NCBI GenBank assembly: GCA_900107365.1 | Contig: FNPS01000006.1 | Span: 1,452-65,451, forward strand | Source: Flavobacterium aquidurense | Lineage (GTDB): Bacteria > Bacteroidota > Bacteroidia > Flavobacteriales > Flavobacteriaceae | Direction: 5' to 3' | DNA length: 64,000 nucleotides | Shown: in pieces, positions 8,464-15,218 of the stretch | Position numbering within the stretch: position 1 is the first letter of the stretch | Layout of the letters: every line of letters starts with the position of its first letter | Translations under genes and position numbers: made by a program | Notes under the pieces: generated by a model | Told to the model about the DNA's origin: nothing | Databases searched by the model: none | The model's input: only the letters and a program-made list of their open reading frames with translations

Positions 8464-9117
8464 TTATTTTGAAATCTCTTTTATGGTAATATTCCTGAAA
8501 TCAATAGGCGAACGCTCATAATTCAAAGAAATTTTCCCTTCTGTCGAAGAAGCATTTATGCATTCATTTACCAATTTCCCGTTCAAATATTGCGTAATTT
8601 TTCCGTTGAGAGATTTAATAACAACAGTATTCCATTCACCATACGGATTCTCGTTGGCTAAAAATTTAGGAGAAACCACACTTGCACCAGCTTCAATTAA
8701 TTTCCCATTTACTTTTGCCGTTACCTGATCCAAAAAGATAAAATCGCCGGTAGTCTTTTCTTTTATTTGAAATTGAATTCCCTTCGGCCAAATTTTGTCA
8801 GAGGTGTCTAAAGGAATATTATACATTACACCACTGTTTTTTGTGTTGGATGTTTTGTATTGCTCATCCAAATTCCATTTGTATTCTAATTCAAGTTCAA
8901 AGTTTTTATAGCTTTTTTTGGTCATCAAACAGCTATTGTCATTTCCATGCATGCGAATCATGCCGTCTTTGAACTCATAAATATCGGATGGTTTTTGCTG
9001 TGCTGTATTGGTTTTCGTAAAAGCGTACCAATCATCCATTTGTAAAACTTTTCGCTGAACGAGACAGGAGCTTAAAACAAGAAGAAGAATAAGGGCAAAA
9101 ATTGATTTTTTGAACAT
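8464..9117 (-). CDS. DUF1080 (3-keto-disaccharide hydrolase family) lipoprotein
   Basis: 217 residues with a lipobox at Cys18 (LVLSSC). The rest is a single concanavalin-like beta-sandwich typical of DUF1080: DIYEFKDGMIRM, the strand ELELEYKW, GVMYNIP, GIQFQIKE and a final WNTVVIKSLNGKITQYLNG segment. The family includes enzymes that hydrolyse 3-keto-glycosides and carbohydrate-binding relatives; I infer an envelope carbohydrate-active role. No oxidoreductase partner for 3-keto sugar formation lies next to it, so the activity is uncertain. Confidence 0.82.
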   Translation of the reverse strand: MFKKSIFALILLLVLSSCLVQRKVLQMDDWYAFTKTNTAQQKPSDIYEFKDGMIRMHGNDNSCLMTKKSYKNFELELEYKWNLDEQYKTSNTKNSGVMYNIPLDTSDKIWPKGIQFQIKEKTTGDFIFLDQVTAKVNGKLIEAGASVVSPKFLANENPYGEWNTVVIKSLNGKITQYLNGKLVNECINASSTEGKISLNYERSPIDFRNITIKEISK

Positions 9118-9174
9118 AACTATGAGTTTAAAAGAAGAGATTGATTTGATTAATGATTTTAGGTTTTATTAGTT

Positions 9175-9591
9175 TTATTCCCAGAAGATTTTTTTATTGT
9201 GAGCTATTAGATATAAACAAGTGTTACCTTTTTCGTCCGTTGCTTTTTTTATATCAAAAATATATGATCCTTCAGATTCTGTATTTCTCTCTGTGCCACA
9301 ATCGCTCCAGTTAAATTGCTCTATTTTTTTGTTATTTATAAGTCCGCTAATTTGTTCATATGGAATGCCACTATCAAAAAGGAATTCTTTATAATCAATA
9401 AATTCTGTTGAACTGCCATTTTTCATATGTCCAATTAAAGTTCCTGCTACTACCAATGAGTTAATGTTTTCTCCAGTTTTGTTGTAGAACTTAATATGTA
9501 AATTTTTAAAATTTATAAAAATAGCTACGATTATTGTACATGCTAATAAAATAATAAATAACTCTATTTTTTTCTCTTTAGATAATTTCAT
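9175..9591 (-). CDS. Hypothetical single-pass membrane protein
   Basis: 138 residues. A lysine-rich start (MKLSKEKK) precedes one transmembrane helix (about 9-27), and the rest is predicted to lie outside the membrane. There is one Cys in the middle (WSDCGTERN) and one near the C-terminus. I do not recognise a family. It sits between the DUF1080 lipoprotein and a YcxB-like protein, all on the minus strand with gaps of about 57 and 42 bases. Confidence 0.65.
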   Translation of the reverse strand: MKLSKEKKIELFIILLACTIIVAIFINFKNLHIKFYNKTGENINSLVVAGTLIGHMKNGSSTEFIDYKEFLFDSGIPYEQISGLINNKKIEQFNWSDCGTERNTESEGSYIFDIKKATDEKGNTCLYLIAHNKKIFWE

Positions 9592-9633
9592 TTGTAAGTG
9601 AATGGTTTTAAGGGAGAAGTTTTTAGCTGAAAT

Positions 9634-10107
9634 TTATTTGTTTTTAACTTTCAAAAATATTTCATTTCTAAACCAATTTTCATCTTCCCGAGTTTCAAAA
9701 ATTCGTTTTGGAAGAAAAAATGTCTGACCTTTAGAAATGTATAAAAGATAGAGATCTTTTAGCTCAAAAACTTTTATGAAATTCTGTACGGCAATTGTGC
9801 TCTCTGATATTTCACCCATATTAGAAATTATTCTGTCAGGAAAAATTTCGTGTTGTCTTTCGTTGAAAATAATCTTGTTTTCCTTTGAATTTGCAAAACT
9901 CCAATATTTATAGATCGTAAGAACAGGATACATGAATCCAACAACTATAATAAAAAAGCTAAAAGAATCTTTCTTTCCGGTAAAAAGAACTAGAGTAGAA
10001 AACATCCACATAAAAGCAAATAACCATCCTCGTCTTTTTAATTCAAGTCTAACAAGGAACATGAAGTATTCTTTTTTGGTAAGTTGGAATTTTTTGGTTT
10101 TAATCAT
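9634..10107 (-). CDS. YcxB-like membrane protein
   Basis: 157 residues from the Met at 10107; an in-frame Met at 10140 would add 11 residues, but KKFQLTKKEYFMF looks like the natural start. Two hydrophobic helices (about 30-45 and 50-67) are followed by a soluble domain ending LYLLYISKGQTFFLPKRIF...ENWFRNEI. This resembles the YcxB-like C-terminal domain (a PH-like fold). Function unknown. It is the last gene before the tRNA-Leu locus; its start lies about 75 bases downstream of the tRNA terminator. Confidence 0.65.
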   Translation of the reverse strand: MIKTKKFQLTKKEYFMFLVRLELKRRGWLFAFMWMFSTLVLFTGKKDSFSFFIIVVGFMYPVLTIYKYWSFANSKENKIIFNERQHEIFPDRIISNMGEISESTIAVQNFIKVFELKDLYLLYISKGQTFFLPKRIFETREDENWFRNEIFLKVKNK

Positions 10108-10181
10108 TTTAGGCGTTCTTAGGATGCTTAGATCAATCAAATGTAATGAAGAATTTCAAAAATCTAAAACATCCCAAAAAC

Positions 10182-10213
10182 AAAAAAGCTCCTGAGTATC
10201 TCAGAAGCTTTTT
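10182..10213 (-). terminator. Terminator of tRNA-Leu
   Basis: Read on the minus strand, AGCTTCTGAG and CTCAGGAGCT form a stem around an ATA loop, followed by TTTTTTG. It begins a few bases after the tRNA 3' end. Confidence 0.85.
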
Positions 10214-10216
10214 CAG

Positions 10217-10298
10217 TGCGGATAATAGGACTCGAACCTACACGCCTTGCGGCACCAGATCCTAAGTCTGGCATGTCTACCAATTTCACCATATCCGC
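10217..10298 (-). tRNA. tRNA-Leu (anticodon TAG)
   Basis: 82 nt on the minus strand. The acceptor stem is GCGGATA with TATCCGC, the discriminator base is A, and no CCA is encoded. The anticodon stem CCAGA/TCTGG carries loop CTTAGGA, giving anticodon TAG. The D-loop AAATTGGTAGA, a long variable arm (TGCCGCAAGGCGT) and a T-arm with TTCGAGT mark the class II leucine tRNA. It has its own promoter (10312-10340) and terminator (10182-10213), so it is a single-tRNA unit. Confidence 0.96.
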
Positions 10299-10311
10299 GT
10301 AATTGTGGGTG

Positions 10312-10340
10312 CAAAGATAAGCATAACTTCGAATTTTCAA
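10312..10340 (-). promoter_or_regulatory. Promoter of tRNA-Leu
   Basis: Minus-strand TTG (10340-10338), an 18-base spacer, then TATCTTTG (10319-10312) match the Bacteroidota sigma-A pattern TTG...TAnnTTTG. The -7 element ends 13 bases before the tRNA 5' end, so transcription should start about 7 bases upstream of the mature tRNA. Confidence 0.85.
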
Positions 10341-10406
10341 AGCATTTTTGAAAAAAAATATTAATTCTCTTTTTTGTATTTTTGAAATTCTATAAAAATC
10401 TTTTAA

Positions 10407-11795
10407 ATGGAAAATATTAAGTCGTACGTTCAACAACATAAAGATCGCTTTATCAATGAGTTGATCGAATTATTAAAAATTCCGTCGGTTAGTGCCGACA
10501 CTGCATATTCGCAAGATGTTATCGACACAGCAGCCGCTGTAAAAGAAAGTTTATCAAAAGCAGGCTGCGATTTTGTCGAAACTTGCGACACTCCGGGTTA
10601 TCCAATTATCTACGGAGAGAAAATAATCGACCCGAAATTACCAACAGTTTTAGTTTACGGACATTATGATGTTCAGCCACCAGATCCAATGGAATTATGG
10701 ACATCGCCACCTTTCGAACCTGTTATCAAAAAAACTGAGATTCATCCTGATGGAGCAATCTTCGCACGTGGTGCCTGCGACGACAAAGGGCAAATGTACA
10801 TGCACGTAAAAGCTTTAGAATATATGGTGCAAAGCAATACTTTGCCTTGTAACGTAAAATTCATGATCGAAGGAGAAGAAGAGGTTGGTTCAGCAAGTTT
10901 AGCCTGGTTCGTAGAACGCAATCAGGAAAAACTGAAAAACGACGTTATTTTAATTTCAGATACCGGAATGATTTCAAACCAACAGCCGTCAATCACGACA
11001 GGTTTAAGAGGTTTGAGTTATGTTGAGGTTGAAGTTACGGGTCCAAATCGTGATTTGCACTCCGGTTTATACGGTGGAGCAGTGGCGAACCCAATAAATG
11101 TTTTGGCAAAAATGATCGCTTCACTGCATGACGAAGACAATCATATTACAATTCCGGGTTTCTACGATAAAGTTCAGGAATTATCTGCTGAGGAAAGAGC
11201 CGAAATGGCAAAAGCGCCTTTCAGTTTAGAAAAATATAAAAAAGCCTTAGACCTAAACGATGTTTATGGCGAAAAAGGATATGTAACCAACGAACGCAAC
11301 TCGATTCGACCAACGTTAGACGTAAACGGAATCTGGGGTGGTTATCAGGGCGAAGGAGCAAAAACGGTTATTGCGAGCAAAGCTTTTGCTAAAATCTCAA
11401 TGCGTTTGGTTCCAAACCAGGATTGGCATGAAATTACAGAACTTTTCACGAAACATTTTACAAGTATTGCTCCGGCCGGAGTTACGGTAAAAGTGACACC
11501 GCACCACGGAGGTCAGGGTTATGTAACGCCAATTGACAGCATTGGATATCAGGCAGCTAATAAAGCGTATACGGAAACGTTTGGCGTTCCTGCAATTCCG
11601 GTTCGTTCAGGAGGAAGTATTCCGATTGTAGCTTTGTTCGAAAAAGAATTAAAAAGCAAAACCATCTTAATGGGATTCGGTTTAGACTCTGATGCGATTC
11701 ACTCGCCAAACGAGCATTTCGGAATCTTCAATTACTTAAAAGGAATCGAAACTATTCCGTTGTTTTACAAATATTTTGTAGAATTAAGTAAATAA
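10407..11795 (+). CDS. M20 family metallo-dipeptidase
   Basis: 462 residues, the full length for M20 dipeptidases. Di-zinc ligands and catalytic residues are visible: GHYDVQPP with His86 and Asp88, ARGACDDKGQ, the EGEEEVGS pair near residue 155, and an IHSPNEH motif near the C-terminus. The dimerisation domain lies in the middle (ITTGLRGLSYVEVEVTGP onward). There is no signal peptide, so it acts in the cytosol, cleaving dipeptides such as those with C-terminal or unusual residues. It is monocistronic: divergent from tRNA-Leu and followed by a good terminator. TATTTTTG at 10377-10384 may be its -7 element. Confidence 0.93.
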   Translation: MENIKSYVQQHKDRFINELIELLKIPSVSADTAYSQDVIDTAAAVKESLSKAGCDFVETCDTPGYPIIYGEKIIDPKLPTVLVYGHYDVQPPDPMELWTSPPFEPVIKKTEIHPDGAIFARGACDDKGQMYMHVKALEYMVQSNTLPCNVKFMIEGEEEVGSASLAWFVERNQEKLKNDVILISDTGMISNQQPSITTGLRGLSYVEVEVTGPNRDLHSGLYGGAVANPINVLAKMIASLHDEDNHITIPGFYDKVQELSAEERAEMAKAPFSLEKYKKALDLNDVYGEKGYVTNERNSIRPTLDVNGIWGGYQGEGAKTVIASKAFAKISMRLVPNQDWHEITELFTKHFTSIAPAGVTVKVTPHHGGQGYVTPIDSIGYQAANKAYTETFGVPAIPVRSGGSIPIVALFEKELKSKTILMGFGLDSDAIHSPNEHFGIFNYLKGIETIPLFYKYFVELSK

Positions 11796-11808
11796 GGTTT
11801 TGCCGCTT

Positions 11809-11950
11809 TGCCACGAAGGCACTAAGACGCAAATTTTTAAATATATAAAATCCGTTCAGAAATGAGCGGATTTTTTTTGTCAATGTTTTTTTTCATTCAA
11901 AAAAGTTAGCTTTTAAAAAAAACTTTGTGTCTTAGTGTCTTCGTGTCAAA
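11809..11950. repeat. CCACGAAGGCACTAAGACGCAAA palindrome pair
   Basis: GCCACGAAGGCACTAAGACGC (11809-11829) is matched in reverse by GTGTCTTAGTGTCTTCGTGTC (11926-11946). The terminator of the M20 gene sits between the arms. This is one of the word-repeat palindrome families of the window. Confidence 0.8.
11848..11878 (+). terminator. Terminator of the M20 dipeptidase gene
   Basis: AAATCCGTTCA pairs with TGAGCGGATTT around GAAA, followed by T8. It lies about 55 bases after the stop codon. Confidence 0.88.
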
Positions 11951-11956
11951 AAAAAT

Positions 11957-11986
11957 TTGCACATTGAAAATTAATCTCTACATTTG
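11957..11986 (+). promoter_or_regulatory. Promoter of the blaI-M56 operon
   Basis: TTG (11957-11959), a 19-base spacer and TACATTTG (11979-11986) fit TTG-N19-TAnnTTTG. The -7 element is embedded in the first BlaI-type operator. The start codon follows about 40 bases later. Confidence 0.8.
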
Positions 11987-12008
11987 TAGAACAACATCTA
12001 TAAGTGTA
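11979..12008. promoter_or_regulatory. Tandem BlaI/MecI-type operators
   Basis: TACATTTGTA (11979-11988) is a perfect TACA-N2-TGTA dyad, flanked by C and G to make CTACATTTGTAG. A second copy, TATAAGTGTA (11999-12008), has one mismatch. Their centres are exactly 20 bp, two helical turns, apart. TACA/TGTA dyads are the known binding sites of BlaI/MecI/CopY repressors, and a BlaI homologue is encoded in this operon, so autoregulation is the natural inference. The first site covers the -7 promoter element. Confidence 0.8.
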
Positions 12009-12025
12009 GAGTTAAAAACAGTAAT

Positions 12026-12457
12026 ATGAGGCAGTATTTTATCTTATTATTTTGTGGAATATTTCTTTTTGGATGTAAAAGCAAGCCAATCAACCAAAAG
12101 ATTAATCATAAAAAAGAAGGTGTTTGGATTGATAATTACAAACAAGATAGTACGATATATAAATCGTTTGAATATTATAAAGATGATCAACCGGTCAAAA
12201 AGTGGAAATCCTATATCAATGGAAAAATCTACAAAACCGAGAAATACAAAAACGGAATCTGCATCGTAAAATATTATTATGAAAATGGAGAACTACAATC
12301 AAAAGGAAAAACAAAAATCGAAGTCAATGCAAGAGAAACACATTGGTTCTATTTTGGAGATTGGAAATTTTACTCAGATAAAGGAAAATTAACTGAAATC
12401 AGAAAGTATAATAATGGCAATTTGATATCGGAGGAAAGAATAAAGAATAAAGAATAA
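12026..12457 (+). CDS. YwqK/MORN-like lipoprotein, first gene of the blaI operon
   Basis: 143 residues with a lipobox at Cys17 (CGIFLFGCKSKP). The mature part carries repeated YY.NG.L motifs (KIYKTEKYKNGI, KYYYENGELQSKG, KWKFYSDKGKLTEIRKYNNGNLI) like the MORN-type repeats of the YwqK family. These form short beta-hairpin arrays, and the function in lipoproteins is unknown. It lies directly behind the BlaI-type operators, so it should be controlled together with blaI and the M56 gene. Its stop codon falls inside a 7-bp tandem repeat, which terminates any reading frame within three units, so repeat length changes would not alter the protein much. Confidence 0.75.
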   Translation: MRQYFILLFCGIFLFGCKSKPINQKINHKKEGVWIDNYKQDSTIYKSFEYYKDDQPVKKWKSYINGKIYKTEKYKNGICIVKYYYENGELQSKGKTKIEVNARETHWFYFGDWKFYSDKGKLTEIRKYNNGNLISEERIKNKE

Positions 12458-12535
12458 AGAATAAAGAATAAAGAATAAAGAATAAAGAATAAAGAATAAA
12501 GAATAAAGAATAAAGAATAAAGAATAAAGAATAAG
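12439..12535. repeat. Heptanucleotide tandem repeat (AATAAAG)13
   Basis: Thirteen perfect copies of AATAAAG run from 12439 to 12529, followed by a partial unit. The repeat holds the stop codon of the lipoprotein gene and fills most of the space before blaI. On the opposite strand it yields only a low-complexity YSLFFIL-repeat reading frame, which I do not regard as a gene. Confidence 0.97.
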
Positions 12536-12611
12536 TTATAGATAATCACTTTAATCTGTGGCAAAAAAAAACTTAGTAACTCAGTATCTCAGAACCTTAG
12601 CACCTCAAAAA

Positions 12612-12983
12612 ATGCAATTATCAAACTCAGAAGAACAATTAATGGAGCATCTTTGGAAGCTTGAAAAAGCCTTCATGAAAGATTTGCTTGAAGCGTATCC
12701 GGAACCAAAGCCGGCAACAACGACCGTTGCAACGCTTTTGAAAAGAATGATCGATAAGAAATTCGTTGCGTATAACGAATTCGGAAATTCAAGGGAATAT
12801 TATCCGCTGGTTAAAAAGACGGTTTATTTCTCGAAACACGTCAACGGATTAATTAGTAATTTCTTTAATAATTCGGCCTCACAATTTGCTTCTTTTTTCA
12901 CTACGGAAACGGATTTGTCTACGTCGGAATTAGAAGAACTTAAGAAAATAATTGACAATCAAATTCAAAAAAAGAAAAAATGA
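12612..12983 (+). CDS. BlaI/MecI/CopY-family transcriptional repressor
   Basis: 123 residues from ATG 12612. A GTG at 12558 in the same frame would add 18 residues, but that stretch is the intergenic word repeat (TCTCAGAACCTTAG, also at 26578), so the later start is preferred. The N-terminal winged helix (NSEEQLMEHLWKLEKAFMKDLLEAYPEPKPATTTVATLLKRMIDKKFV) is typical of BlaI, and the C-terminal helices dimerise. Proteolysis between these domains by the partner M56 protein would release repression. The stop overlaps the M56 start by 4 bases (ATGA). Two matching operators lie at 11979-12008. No beta-lactamase is nearby, so the regulated output is probably the operon itself plus unknown targets. 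Confidence 0.9.
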   Translation: MQLSNSEEQLMEHLWKLEKAFMKDLLEAYPEPKPATTTVATLLKRMIDKKFVAYNEFGNSREYYPLVKKTVYFSKHVNGLISNFFNNSASQFASFFTTETDLSTSELEELKKIIDNQIQKKKK

Positions 12984-14203
12984 TCTTATATCTTTTAAAA
13001 TCCGGAATACTACTTTTGGTTTTTTATGTAGTATATAAAATGGTTTTGGAAAACGAAAAAATGTTTCGTTTCAATCGCGCTTATTTGTTAGGAAGTTTAA
13101 TTTTTAGCCTGACAATTCCATTGCAAATTGTTTCGTTTGAATCTGGTTTTTCTAACAAAATTGGACTAATTCAACTTGATGAGCTGGTAATTCAAAAAGG
13201 CAGTGAAAACTTTGCCCCGATCTCCCTAAATGATTTTTTAATTGTTTTGATAACAGTTTCTTATGGCTTGGTTGTTCTGTTATTAATGCTTCGTTTTGTT
13301 TTGAATTTATTTTCATTTTATAACAGGATAACGAGAAATGAAGTGCAATTTATAAAAGGGGAAAAAGTGGTTTTAATAGATGAACCTATTTTACCACATT
13401 CTTTTTGGAAATCTATTTTTATCAGTAAAGAGGAGTTTAAAAATGGTAAAATTCCATCTGAATTAATAGCGCATGAAAAAGCACATTTAGAACAAAAACA
13501 TACTTTAGATATTCTTTTTATCGAAGTTTTGCAGATTGTATTTTGGTTTAATCCATTGTTTATTTTATATAAAAAAGCCATTAAGCTTAACCATGAATTT
13601 CTGGCAGATGAAGCGGTTATTAAGCAATTTGATTCCGTTAGAAGTTATCAAAATCTGCTGCTTGATTTTGCTTCTAATAAAAACACTATTTCGCTTGCCA
13701 GTACTATTAATTATTTAATAACTAAAAAACGTTTAGTAATGATGACTAAAAAAGAATCTTCTATTAAAATTGTATTAAAAGTATTTAGCGTAGGTATAGT
13801 TTATGCTTTATTATTGTTTGTTTTCAGCACAAAAACGATGGCTCAAACAGTAAAAAATAAGGCTGACGTTAAGGAAAAAGATATTTATGAAAGTGATGCA
13901 ATTGAAAAACAGCCTGAATTTCCGGGGGGAATTGCAGCCTTTTATAAATTTGTTGGATCTAATTTTAAAATGCCTGCTGAGGCTGAAAAAAATAAAATAC
14001 AAGGAAAAGCGTATATGCAGTTTGTTGTTGAAAAGGATGGAAGTTTATCTGATTTGCGAACAATGAAAGATGTTGGTTACGGTATAGGCGATGAAGTAAT
14101 TCGTGTATTGAAACTTTCTCCAAAGTGGACTTCGGGCTCTATAGACGGAAAACCAGTTCGAGTGATGTATACTTTGCCAATAACAATTCAACCAGCGAAA
14201 TAA
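12980..14203 (+). CDS. BlaR1-type M56 metallopeptidase with C-terminal TonB-C domain
   Basis: 407 residues. Four hydrophobic segments lie at about 3-18, 35-52, 85-112 and 265-285. The zinc motif HEKAH is at 165-169, with NHEFLADE as the likely third ligand region. After the last helix, a periplasmic linker leads to a TonB C-terminal domain (EKQPEFPGG...VEKDGSLSDL...YTLPITI). In Bacteroidota M56 proteins this domain often replaces the penicillin-binding sensor of BlaR1. It presumably senses an envelope signal and cleaves or triggers cleavage of the BlaI repressor encoded 4 bases upstream. The signal is unknown. Confidence 0.88.
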   Translation: MILYLLKSGILLLVFYVVYKMVLENEKMFRFNRAYLLGSLIFSLTIPLQIVSFESGFSNKIGLIQLDELVIQKGSENFAPISLNDFLIVLITVSYGLVVLLLMLRFVLNLFSFYNRITRNEVQFIKGEKVVLIDEPILPHSFWKSIFISKEEFKNGKIPSELIAHEKAHLEQKHTLDILFIEVLQIVFWFNPLFILYKKAIKLNHEFLADEAVIKQFDSVRSYQNLLLDFASNKNTISLASTINYLITKKRLVMMTKKESSIKIVLKVFSVGIVYALLLFVFSTKTMAQTVKNKADVKEKDIYESDAIEKQPEFPGGIAAFYKFVGSNFKMPAEAEKNKIQGKAYMQFVVEKDGSLSDLRTMKDVGYGIGDEVIRVLKLSPKWTSGSIDGKPVRVMYTLPITIQPAK

Positions 14204-14250
14204 AAAAAATAGTATTTTTATCAGAAAAATTAGTAAAAAAAAACAATTTT

Positions 14251-15006
14251 ATGATAACAAGAAATAATTTGGAATCAAGTATTAAAACTTGTGCATTATT
14301 TACTCTGATTTTTATTTTTAGTACGGCCACGTTTGCTCAAACAGAAGCTTCGCCAGTGGCTAATAATTATAAAATGATGTCCGAGCTGGACGAAAAACCT
14401 GATTTTCCAGGTGGCATTTCGGAATTTTATAAATTCATAGGCGATAATTATATGACACCAAAAATTCAGGGATTGGCTGGCATAGTCTATGTGACATTTA
14501 TAATTGAAAAAGACGGTTCTTTAGCAAACATAAAGGTTTTAAGAGACATTGGCTATGGAACAGGAGAAGAAGCGATACGAGTACTTCAAAATTCTCCTAA
14601 ATGGATTCCCGGAAAATACCAGGGAGAGCCAGTAAGGGCTATGTACTCATTGCCTATTACGATCAAGGCCACTGAAAAGTTGGAAGAAAAAGTATATTCA
14701 GTAAAAGAAGTTTCTGAAAAACCAACTTATCCCGGAGGTTTACAAAATTTTTATAAAGATCTTTCTAAACAATATAAAGCGCCAGAAAAGATAGGGTTAA
14801 AAGGGCAAATTATTATTGGTTTTGTAATCGAAAAAGATGGCTCTGTTGTGGAAACTAAAATTTTAAAAGATCTTGGTTACGGCACTGGTGAGGAAGCTGT
14901 ACGGAATATAAAGCTGACTAAAAAATGGATTCCGGGTAAACTTGAAAACGGTACAGCGGTGCGCACAGCGTACAGTTTGCCTATTACAATTCAATCTGCA
15001 AATTAA
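14251..15006 (+). CDS. Periplasmic protein with two TonB C-terminal domains
   Basis: 251 residues from ATG 14251. A longer frame from 14125 overlaps the M56 gene and is not needed, because MITRNN...TATFAQ is a clean signal peptide. Two tandem TonB-C-like domains follow (EKPDFPGGISEFYKFIGDNY and EKPTYPGGLQNFYKDLSKQY), each ending in YSLPITI. Both resemble the C-terminal domain of the preceding M56 protein, so three related domains stand in a row, probably by duplication. It lacks the N-terminal membrane anchor and the Pro-rich span of true TonB, so it is not an energy transducer. It may act as a soluble or competing partner of the sensor. Confidence 0.8.
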   Translation: MITRNNLESSIKTCALFTLIFIFSTATFAQTEASPVANNYKMMSELDEKPDFPGGISEFYKFIGDNYMTPKIQGLAGIVYVTFIIEKDGSLANIKVLRDIGYGTGEEAIRVLQNSPKWIPGKYQGEPVRAMYSLPITIKATEKLEEKVYSVKEVSEKPTYPGGLQNFYKDLSKQYKAPEKIGLKGQIIIGFVIEKDGSVVETKILKDLGYGTGEEAVRNIKLTKKWIPGKLENGTAVRTAYSLPITIQSAN

Positions 15007-15015
15007 GTTTTTAAA

Positions 15016-15137
15016 AAGGTTCAAAGATACAGAGCAACAAAGGGGCAAAGGTTTAGTCTTGTGACTTTCCCATGTTTGGTAATTAAGCTTCAATAGAAAC
15101 CTTTGTTCCTTTGAGCCTCTGAACCTTTGCATCTCAA
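15016..15137. repeat. AAAGGTTCAAAG / CTTTGAGCCTCTGAACCTTTGC palindrome
   Basis: AAAGGTTCAAAGATACAGAG (from 15016) and the AAAGG words up to 15052 are mirrored by CCTTTGTTCCTTTGAGCCTC and GAACCTTTGC at about 15101-15131. This is another word-repeat palindrome, lying between convergent genes. Confidence 0.7.
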
Positions 15138-15138
15138 A

Positions 15139-15172
15139 AATAAAAAATCCGCTTCTGAAACTAGAAGCGGAT
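15139..15172 (-). terminator. Terminator of the saccharopine dehydrogenase-like gene
   Basis: On the minus strand, ATCCGCTTCT and AGAAGCGGAT form a perfect 10-bp stem around a 6-base loop, followed by TTTTTTATTTTT. It lies about 47 bases beyond the stop codon. Confidence 0.9.
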
Positions 15173-15218
15173 AAAATTAAAAACTAAAAAAAAAATTCTC
15201 AAAAAAAAGTAATCAGAA

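Noticed and set aside
12370..12564. Minus-strand reading frame with repeated YSLFFIL
   Set aside because: It is only the translation of the AATAAAG satellite plus antisense of the lipoprotein gene.
12612..14203. Beta-lactamase resistance cluster
   Set aside because: BlaI and M56 genes are present, but no beta-lactamase or penicillin-binding sensor domain; the sensor end is TonB-C.
14125..14250. Longer start of the double TonB-C protein overlapping the M56 gene
   Set aside because: The added residues are not signal-like and the Met at 14251 begins a clean signal peptide.
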